Below, one piece after another: positions 40,515 to 47,245 of a stretch of 47,245 bases of DNA; position 1 is the first letter of the stretch, and each line of letters begins with the position of its first letter. A model generated the notes under the pieces. The model was not told where the DNA came from. It was given only the letters and a program-made list of their open reading frames with translations, and did not search any database. Position numbers and translations under genes: made by a program. The DNA is from Scenedesmus sp. ARA3. Lineage: Eukaryota > Chlorophyta > Chlorophyceae > Sphaeropleales > Scenedesmaceae. The stretch covers positions 1 through 47,245 of the forward strand of contig RWJK01001229.1 in assembly GCA_004335835.1 (NCBI GenBank), in the 5' to 3' direction.

Positions 40515-41346
40515 GGACAAACTCAGCAGTGCCTGTTGCTGAGGGGTGCGCTGCTGCTGCTGCTGCTGCTGCCTGCTCGGGTTGCAGTTTTGCTGGCCTG
40601 CCCTTGGACTTGCCAGAACTGCTCCTGCTGCTGCTTGAGCCCTTCTTGCCTTTGCGAGCTGCTTTGGGCTTTAGCTGCAAGTGCTCCAAAGCCTGCTGCT
40701 GCTCAAGCAGCCTGCCAGCCCTGCTGCTCCTGACAATCTGGTCCAGGCCTGCCACTGGTGGCACTGCACCTGCTGCACCTGCTGCACTACTCTGCTGCTG
40801 CACATCAGACGGCAGAGCTCTGTCACTGCTGCTGCTGCTGCTGCCGGCACTTACGCCAGGCTGTGCAACATCCTGCACATGTGTCTGCTTGCGTGGCCGT
40901 CCTCGCTTGCGGATGGCACTGCCATCATCCACCACTGCTGCACCTGCTGCTGCAGCCACAGCTGCTGCTGCTAAAGGCAGGGATCCAGTGTGTGCCCTGC
41001 CCCTGCTGCTGTAACCAGTCCCCAGCCCAAACAGCTGCTGCTGCTGCTGCTGCTGCTGTGGGTGGTTTGGCATGTAGCTCCATAGACCTGCAGCACCTGC
41101 TGCAGCCGCGGCAGCCACAACAATGCGCGCACCAGCAGCGCTGCTGCTGCAACATGTGCCGTGTATTGACGGCACGATGCTGCTGCTGCTGCCTGCATGG
41201 CACTGCTGCAAGCGCTGCAGGGCGGCCAGCAGGGGCACATGGTGCTTGCTGCTGCTGCTGCTTCCTTTGCTGCAGGGTGCTGTGCTGCTGCATGGCAGCT
41301 GCCGGTTGTGCTGCAGGGGCTGCACCTGCAAGCTGCCAAAGCTCAT
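37196..41346 (-). CDS. AT-hook protein with Ser/Gln-rich regions, about 980 aa
   Basis: Exons 41346-39238, 38464-38348 and 37912-37196 are all phase 0 and total 2943 nt. The start is ATG 41346. The N-terminal exon has AT-hook motifs RKRGRPRK, KSKGRPAK and KPRGRPRK and a basic RRRRRP run, separated by long Ser, Ala and Gln runs. AT hooks bind the minor groove of AT-rich DNA, so a nuclear chromatin or transcription role is expected. The exon ends in a helical ELHEAAAQLDSERQRKLQDR then LLARLAQ. The middle exon encodes VIAAVEERVSAPNGAALLLL then QVFDDHPDLQQMMLENPQ. The last has LDLIAMAQQAQQHLPALK, poly-A, a 24-bp-repeat acidic stretch, and LDELLELLPGLQQLSAEAES before TGA. The link between exon 1 and the two downstream exons is inferred from phase and strand, and further exons between 38465 and 39237 cannot be excluded. 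Confidence 0.6.
37347..37595 (-). repeat. 24-bp coding minisatellite, about ten units
   Basis: Plus-strand unit near GCCAGGTCAGCATC then CTCATCAACT, encoding the eight-residue pattern D-L-A-V-D-E-D-A on the minus strand. Units vary at Glu/Thr/Gly and Asp/Ala positions and keep frame. A three-unit block (with CTGTGTCAACTGCCACGTCA) occurs twice, showing higher-order duplication. The product is an alternating acidic/hydrophobic ladder in the AT-hook protein. Confidence 0.9.
38872..39073 (-). repeat. Two decayed copies of the AT-hook exon 1 end with donor
   Basis: The true end of exon 1 is 39238 (LLARLAQ/GTGCGG). About 92 bp of it, including the GTGCGG donor, recur at 38981-39072 with one base lost (CAGTAGCGG for CAGTGAGCGG), which shifts the frame. 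A shorter copy lies at about 38872-38914. Neither copy has its own acceptor. Confidence 0.85.
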
Positions 41347-42161
41347 GTGCTGCTGTAAAGCCTGCTGCTGGGGACAGCTGTTAAGCTGGTGCTTTCAATG
41401 CTGCTGCTGATGATGAACTTTGTGTACCTGCAGCAAACCAAGCGCAGCATGCACAACCTTTGAGAGAGAGCAGCAGCACAGCACTGGCAGCCGGTACTAG
41501 TCGCAACAGCACGGACCACGAACTGGAATGGGTCTGCTGTAGTGCTGACATCTCAAACAAACATCATGCATGCAACCGTTTGGGGAGATGGCGGGGCTTG
41601 GTTGTGCTGTCGCTGCTGCTACTGCTGCTGCTTCACGTGCAGTGTGTGCACAGTGACGACATGGCCAGCGCGTTGGGCCACATGCAAGCCCTGCCACACC
41701 CACCTCTACTTCATCGGTCCTATTATGTCTATAATTCAGCCAAACGTTGGTGAGAGAGCAGGCAGAAAGAAATGTACCCGCAAACTCAAGCTGAGAGCAG
41801 CAGCAACGGCAGTTGAACGCGATCAACAACGTAAAGCTAAGCTGTGGGTAACAATGATGACTGAATGTCTGTATTTCATCGTGTTGTCAGCTGTCCTTTG
41901 CCATGCTGTCAACTCCGGAACAACGTGGACACGCATACAACCGTAAGATGTCTGAAAAATGAAGTGAGGCACTCAATAGTAACCAAAATGTAATACCTAA
42001 GTGACCGTGTCACCGCTAGCTCTCGGGCTGCTTTGTTCGCCAACGATCTGCACTCACCCACACCGCATTTGGCCAGTTGTGAAGGTTTTCCGGTTACTAA
42101 ACGCTTGAACTGCAGAACTTGAGCTCAAGGGTCTCTTGCTGGCGGTCAACTGCAGCAGCTG
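41347..42161. other. Divergent intergenic region (AT-hook / SirB1-like genes)
   Basis: About 815 bp separate two start codons on opposite strands, so promoters for both should lie here. The 41750-42110 part is free of CAG runs and AT-richer. No specific element was recognised. Confidence 0.4.
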
Positions 42162-42630
42162 ATGCTAGCAGCAAGCAGGCCGTGCATGCTTGCCACATAT
42201 CGGCCTGGGGCAGCTGCTGCGCCGTCCCTTGGCCTGCATGCACGGCAAACAGCTGCTGCTCGCCGGTATGGCTCCGTTGTCAGCTGCAGGGCCACGCCTG
42301 AGCAGCAGCACAGTGCAGCACGGAGACTGTATGAGCAGGCCTTGTCAGACAGCTTGCATGACCTGTCTCTTGACTTTGACAAGACATACCTCAAGTGCCG
42401 CTGCACCACATCAGTGCCAGTGTGCATGGAGGAAGAGGAGCAAGAGCAGCCAGCTGCAGCGAGCTGGGAAGACAGCAGCAGCGACGAGGCAGCAGAGGCG
42501 CAGCTAGCTGCTGCAGCAAGCCAGGCGCAGCACCTGGACTGTATGATGGCTGGCTTCCAGGCGTTCCTGCAGTACCAGCAGCTAGTCAGCTCCAGCACCA
42601 CGGACAGCAACAGCCTCCTGCTGGCACAGC

Positions 42631-42674
<44 letters not shown>

Positions 42675-43904
42675 GTTCAACAGTTGCAGGAGCGTAGTGA
42701 GCTTGCGGACGCTGGCGCAATGATACCCCTAGCAAGCAGCGGCAGTGGCAGCGGCAGCAGCAATGATCCTGCGAGCCCCATCGACCTGCTGCACTGCGCA
42801 GTGCTCATCGCCAGGCATGCCTACCCTGCAGCAGACCTGGAGCAGATCCGGGCATCAGTAGCAGCCCTAGGAGCTCGCGCAGCAGCAGTGGCCGCAGCAA
42901 GCAGCAGCGGCAGCAGCAGCAGCAGGGTGCGTGCGCTGGCTGCTGCTGTGAGCCATGTGCTGTATGAGGTTGAGGGCTTCCAGGGGGCTGTTGATGACTA
43001 CTACAGCCCTGACAGCCAGTGCATCAACAGGCTGCTGGAGACAAAGCAAGGTGAGCAGCGCAGCAGCAGCAGCAGCAGCAGCAGCAGGTGCAGTAACGCC
43101 CGCAGGGCAGGCAAGCATACTGTGCATGGTGGGTTGGAGTTTGACCGGTGATGGGGCCGTGCATGCAGAGCAAGAAAGTAGCAACTGTGAGGAGTAATGC
43201 CTGTCACCAACGTTCATGTGCACATCGTGCAGTAGTACAAGTAATCGTGGCCACTCATGGCCTTAATGTGCTGTGTGCTGTGTGCTCTGCGGTTGCCGCC
43301 TGCACAGGCAGCCCTGCGCTGCTGGCGCTGCTGCACAAGCTGGTGGCAGCAGCAGCAGGCCTGGAGCTGGCCGCAGTGACACTGCCAGGCCACACCTTCT
43401 TGCAGCCGCTGTCGCCAGTTCAAAGCAGCAGCAGCAGCAGCAGCGGCGGCGGTGCGGTCGAGTGGGTTGCCTCGCCGTACCTGATCGACCCTTTCAACGC
43501 TGGCCAGGTACGCGAGCTGTCCAGCACTTGCAGCATCAGGCAGCGTAGCTTAGCGCTGCAGAACACAGTATAACACAGCACGGCTCTCAGGGATGCTGGC
43601 AGCATACGATGCTTTGGCAAGGCTGCTTTCATGTTTTTGTGCCGCTCCGAGGCGATGCCCGATGATAATCAGACAGCTCCATGCACAACGATGACGCTGC
43701 AACGCCTGCAGCTGCCTGGCTTGCTGCCACACTGCTGTGGACTGACCACACCACATCACTCGTGCTGCCACACTCACCACACCTTGCATATTTGTGCAGG
43801 TGTGCAGCAGCAGCGTGGTGGAGGCGCGTCTCAGTGCCTGCTGGGGCTACCCCGGGCAGACGCTGCGCCTCAACGCAGACCATGTCACACTGCCGCAAGG
43901 CGCA

Positions 43905-43935
<31 letters not shown>

Positions 43936-45218
43936 TCAGCTGGCGGGGTGACCGTGCGCTGCTGGTGCGGCTGCTGAAGAACCTGCGAGAGTCATACTAT
44001 GTGAGTGTGCAGGGCTGGCAGCTGCTGCAGGCTCTACATGCCAGCTCAAACGTTGCCGCACCTGAAAGTTTAGCGCAGAGTGGCAGTGTTGATCATGTAC
44101 TTGGGAGGCGCTGTGCCAGGTGGGCAATCGGCTAGCTTGCAGCGCTTGCTGCGAGCCGGCCGTATCATGCAGCCATGCAGTTTCCCCTGCTGGCACTTGT
44201 GCAACATGTTATTACTGCAGCATTGTGTAATGGGGCGTGCGTGCTGTGCAGAAGCCTAGCATGCTTGCACTGTGCTTGGAGCTTGCTTGCATGGCTCTCA
44301 CTGCTGCCGGTCCTGCTGCTGTTGCGCTGAAATCGCTTTGTGCATGTCTGTGTGCATATGCAGGGCCCTCTTCCCATATCAGGCCGTATCAGATGGGCCA
44401 TGCACTTGCGACACACAGGTGCAGGCAGCGGCAGCAGCAGCGCAGCAGCCAGTGAGGCAGCTGCTGTGCTGGACAAGCTCATAGCTGCAGCTGCAGCAGC
44501 AGCCAGCATCACCAGCGGCCTAGGCAGCAGCAGCAGCAGCAGTGCTGGCGATGCAGATGGCGAGGCAGTTGCAGCAATGCCGGGGGGCCGTGAGCTGCTG
44601 ACTGGTGCCCTGGCAGTGGTGCGCTACCACAGAGCCACTGCACCGCATGAGGTGGGTGCTAGTGCTATTGCAACGATGTCGATAGGAGATGCCGGTCCTT
44701 GCTGCCGCCTGAAGTGCATTCACACTTCCAGACCTGACTGCTAGCTGCAATCCATCTTGTAGCATATGCAGAATTTTAACAGCATGAGCACTGCAGCTAC
44801 CACGACCGGAAGCCTAGCACACAGCTTGTGCTGACAAATTCATGATGCGAGCGCACGCGCGCCTGCACTCGCACCAACAGCCGCGTGATGGGGGCTAATT
44901 CCTGTACCTGCACCAACAGCCGCGTGAGCACATTGATGTGTTTGCTGCCTGCTTGCTGGTCCCCCTCCCCTCTTCAGGCGCGCACAGTACACATGTCTCC
45001 CTGCTGCTTGCTGACTGAAGCCGCTGTCCCGTGTGTTGTTCTGCCCGCAGGCGCGCCTGGTGCGTGACGAGGGCTACATCCTGCACCTGCTGGGGCGCAG
45101 CGCTGAGGGCAGCGACTTGCTGCAACAGTACCTGGCAGCGGCGCCATCAGCAGCCGACATGCCACGCGTGCAGGAGTTTGTGGTGGCGGGCAGGGCAGCA
45201 CAGAAACCGGAGGCCTGA
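42162..45218 (+). CDS. SirB1-family transglutaminase-like and TPR protein, probably plastid-targeted, 581 aa
   Basis: Exons 42162-43050, 43308-43507, 43800-44000, 44364-44651 and 45051-45218 total 1746 nt with all phases consistent. The first 50 residues are Ala/Arg/Ser-rich with few acids and lead to SVVSCRATPE, like a chloroplast transit peptide. Then a low-complexity insert with poly-Q. The SirB1 N-terminal (transglutaminase-like) domain follows: LLHCAVLIARHAYPAADLEQ, YEVEGFQGAVDDYYSPDSQC, then GSPALLALLHKLV, LAAVTLPGHTFLQPL and YLIDPFNAGQ. The end has LLVRLLKNLRESYY and a TPR-like helix pair (VRDEGYILHLLGRSAEGSDL, LQQYLAAAPSAAD). Several Ser or Ala runs interrupt the domain. The catalytic Cys expected near G-S-P-A is not conserved. 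The molecular role of this family is poorly known. Confidence 0.88.
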
Positions 45219-46534
45219 AGTGGCAGCAGCTGCAGGCAGCTGCTGCAGGTGTAGTTGTGGGATGTGGTAGTCTATGCTGCAGCAGAAACAGGGTTTTGCT
45301 GCAGGGGTGAGGTGTCCAAGGAATCATGTGCGCCTGTGCATGCCTTGACCACCAGCAGCAATGATGCTGATAGCACCCAAACTGGCTACCTATTGACCTG
45401 TTACAGTTGCCTTGCAGTTTCAGAACAGTTTGTGTTTTGGCACTGCCAGCATTTCGTGCTTGCAGTGTAGCATTTGCTGCCAAGACTGCAGCAACTGCAG
45501 TGTTGTGTACAAGTATCTTTTGGTTGGCGCACCTTGTGTTTGTTGAGTATGCAGCAGGCAGCAGGGGTGTTGGTTGGTGTTGCAAACCAGTGGTGTTTAT
45601 TTGATGTATGTAGGTTGTGAATCGCACGATGTTTGGTGCAGGGTTTTGCTGTGGTGCAGACTGCACACACGTGTACTTTACTGGTGGCTGCAGCTTGCAA
45701 GCGGCGTTGTACAACACTCTGCACCCATGTGCATATGTATACACATTGGTTCCGCATAGAACGTGCTCTGCATTGGTGCACACTGATGTGCTTGCAGCTT
45801 CAAGTTGTGGCAGGTGTTCGATTTTGTGTGGTGGCGTGCTCATTAGCTGCTGGGATGGTGTACTTGTATGGATATTTTTTGTTTCAAAGTAGAACTGTGC
45901 AGGCACATGCTGGCGGACGCTGCTGATGAAAAGCAACCGGCTGCATGTGTCGCACAGCAGGCAGTAGTGTACATTTAGAGGGCATTGTCGCTGGTCTACA
46001 TGCCGGCCCACACAGCCCAAGCACTGTGTACTAGATAGTGCTGTCTTGATTTTTGCAAGTGTGTGTGTTGGCATCTCTTGTGTGGTTATAGCCTGGTCAG
46101 TCGAGCACGCTTTGCCGTGCTGATGCTGCGAGCTGTTGCAGCGTGTCGTCTGCAATTCTTCATACTGCAGCGTGCTGCAGAGGGCTAGCAGGTTTGTCCG
46201 TTGTTGCCTTTGCAACCTTGGACACAACTGTAAATTGCCACAACAATTTTTAGCTTTGCTCGCAGGTTGGCACCTGTCGTGCTCATGTATTTAATGAAAT
46301 GACCGATCAAGATCCGTTGGCAAGTCTCTACCCACGTAGCTCTGGGTGACGCGCATTGACTCACGACACTGCAGTTTCCAGCAGTTTCATCTCCTGAGCT
46401 GTTCGAACACGACCGCATACCCTTGCAAAAGGCTATACAATTGAACTTAAGTGCACTGCGAGTCGAGTTAGTAGAACGATCTAGCAGCCTGGTCGGTTGA
46501 CAGCGAGACCCGTCGACCAGCTCAAGCAAGCAGG
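45219..46534 (+). other. SirB1-like 3' region and PSD 5' region
   Basis: No supported exon on either strand over about 1.3 kb. From 45220 to 46200 the sequence is GT-rich on plus and probably includes a long 3' UTR. A long minus-strand open frame here is discussed under rejected items. Confidence 0.45.
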
Positions 46535-47245
46535 ATGGGTGCTATCCTGGCTCGTCTGTCCTCCAGGCTGGCCACTCCCGGCTTGATTGACAGAGGAACC
46601 GGCCAATACACTCTTGAGTCCGTGAGTTCCTGGCCAGCAAGCGGGCCAAATGCCTGCATGAGACAGCAGCGTGCATGTATGCAGGTGGCGCTTTGGTTGA
46701 CGCTGCTGACAGCGCTGCTGCTGGCATCTGTGCATACCTTTCACCCAACACTCTCACCAATGCCGTTGTGGCTGAGCCATGCTTGCTGCACCTGCAGTGT
46801 CCCTTGCCAGATGCGCTGCGGCTGACACTGCTGTACAAGACCTGGATCGGGCGGCTGCTGCTGTCGCTGCCGCTGACCTGGTGGATCCTCAGCTGGCAGC
46901 ACCACAGGGTGGCACGCTACGCCAACAGCCCCAAGAGCAAGAAGGCCATACCATCTTTCATCAAAGTGAGCGATTACACCACTCATTACACGATAGCTTG
47001 CTGCTACATGCTCTGCCAAGCCAATGCTGCAACCGCCAGAAAGCAGCAGCTGGCATCATGCCTGGCAGCATGCCATGACAACCTGTTGTTGCAAGGTCAA
47101 CTGCTGTTGCTGCTGCTGTTGTTGCTGCTGTACCCGCAGACGTACGCCATCGACGCGTCTGCCGCGGAGCACCCCGTGGAGTCCTACCCCACGCTGCAGG
47201 CCTTCTTCGCACGCCGCCTCAAGCCGGGGATGCGGCCCCTGGCGG
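46535..47245 (+). CDS. PSD1: Phosphatidylserine decarboxylase, 5' part
   Basis: Exons 46535-46621, 46798-46965 and 47140-end, all phase 0. The start ATG 46535 gives MGAILARLSSRLATPGLIDR, basic and acid-poor at the start, compatible with a mitochondrial or plastid presequence. Exon 2 has a membrane-type helix (WIGRLLLSLPLTWWILSW) followed by KSKKAIPSFIK. Exon 3 reads TYAIDASAAEHPVE then YPTLQAFFARRLKPGMRPLA, the conserved N-terminal block of the PSD family. The enzyme makes phosphatidylethanolamine from phosphatidylserine in the inner mitochondrial membrane and cleaves itself at a C-terminal G-S-T/S site, which lies beyond the window. Small exons between 46622 and 46797 are possible. Confidence 0.88.

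Noticed and set aside
40172..41014. 280-codon plus-strand frame opposite the AT-hook exon
   Set aside because: It is Leu/Ala/Cys runs from CTG triplets, the shadow of Ser/Gln codons of the minus-strand AT-hook gene.
44974..46227. 417-codon open frame on the minus strand
   Set aside because: It overlaps the last exon of the SirB1-like gene, has no domain, and its composition (Cys, His, Thr, Gln) mirrors the GT-rich plus strand. Most likely an open antisense of a 3' UTR.

Overview
This is nuclear DNA of a eukaryote, most likely a green alga (chlorophycean by style; this is inference). All genes are split by GT-AG introns with coherent phases. Coding and non-coding DNA alike is full of CAG/CTG triplet runs that read as poly-Q, poly-A or poly-S. 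Two runs of N sit inside simple repeats, which marks a draft assembly. The conserved genes are ordinary eukaryotic or plastid-lineage ones: a cytochrome b5 domain protein, an SMN-like protein, a CAF16-type soluble ABC ATPase, a SirB1-family protein and phosphatidylserine decarboxylase.

Left part (1-11315): the last codons of an upstream gene (1-32); a minus-strand Ncb5or-type cytochrome b5 gene (888-1541); a plus-strand Gln-rich protein of unknown role (2440-4832, 4 exons, 576 aa); a plus-strand SMN-like gene (5237-6680, 5' exon not resolved); and a plus-strand CAF16/ABCI-like ATPase (7260-10594, 7 exons, 299 aa). The last two ABC introns carry several decayed copies of the starts of the exons that follow them.

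Centre (11316-36000), the standout region: two paralogous genes of about 12 kb lie tail to tail, gene X on plus (11316-23291) and gene Y on minus (36000-23888). Each encodes a predicted surface protein with a hydrophobic N-terminus, a long ladder of 26-29 residue right-handed beta-helix (Pmp-like) coils, a Cys-rich GCC2/GCC3-like stalk and about nine membrane segments. Nearly every coil is its own exon of 75-87 nt in phase 0/0. The exons form a five-exon cassette (A-B-C-D-E) repeated three times in each gene. Both copies carry several frameshifts, damaged splice sites and a break at the same point of the membrane domain. They are therefore either decaying, or tolerate broken exons by skipping them. 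Transposon-like insertions, a minisatellite and a foreign-looking fragment lie in their introns.

Right part (36001-47245): a minus-strand AT-hook protein (41346-37196, 980 aa) with a 24-bp coding minisatellite; a divergently placed plus-strand SirB1/transglutaminase-like + TPR protein (42162-45218, 581 aa, probable transit peptide); and the 5' half of a plus-strand phosphatidylserine decarboxylase gene (46535-end).

A recurring theme is local duplication of segments that cross an exon-intron border, leaving decoy half-exons. It is seen independently in the ABC gene (two exons) and the AT-hook gene, with a related duplication inside the cytochrome b5 last exon. No tRNA, rRNA or CRISPR array was seen.
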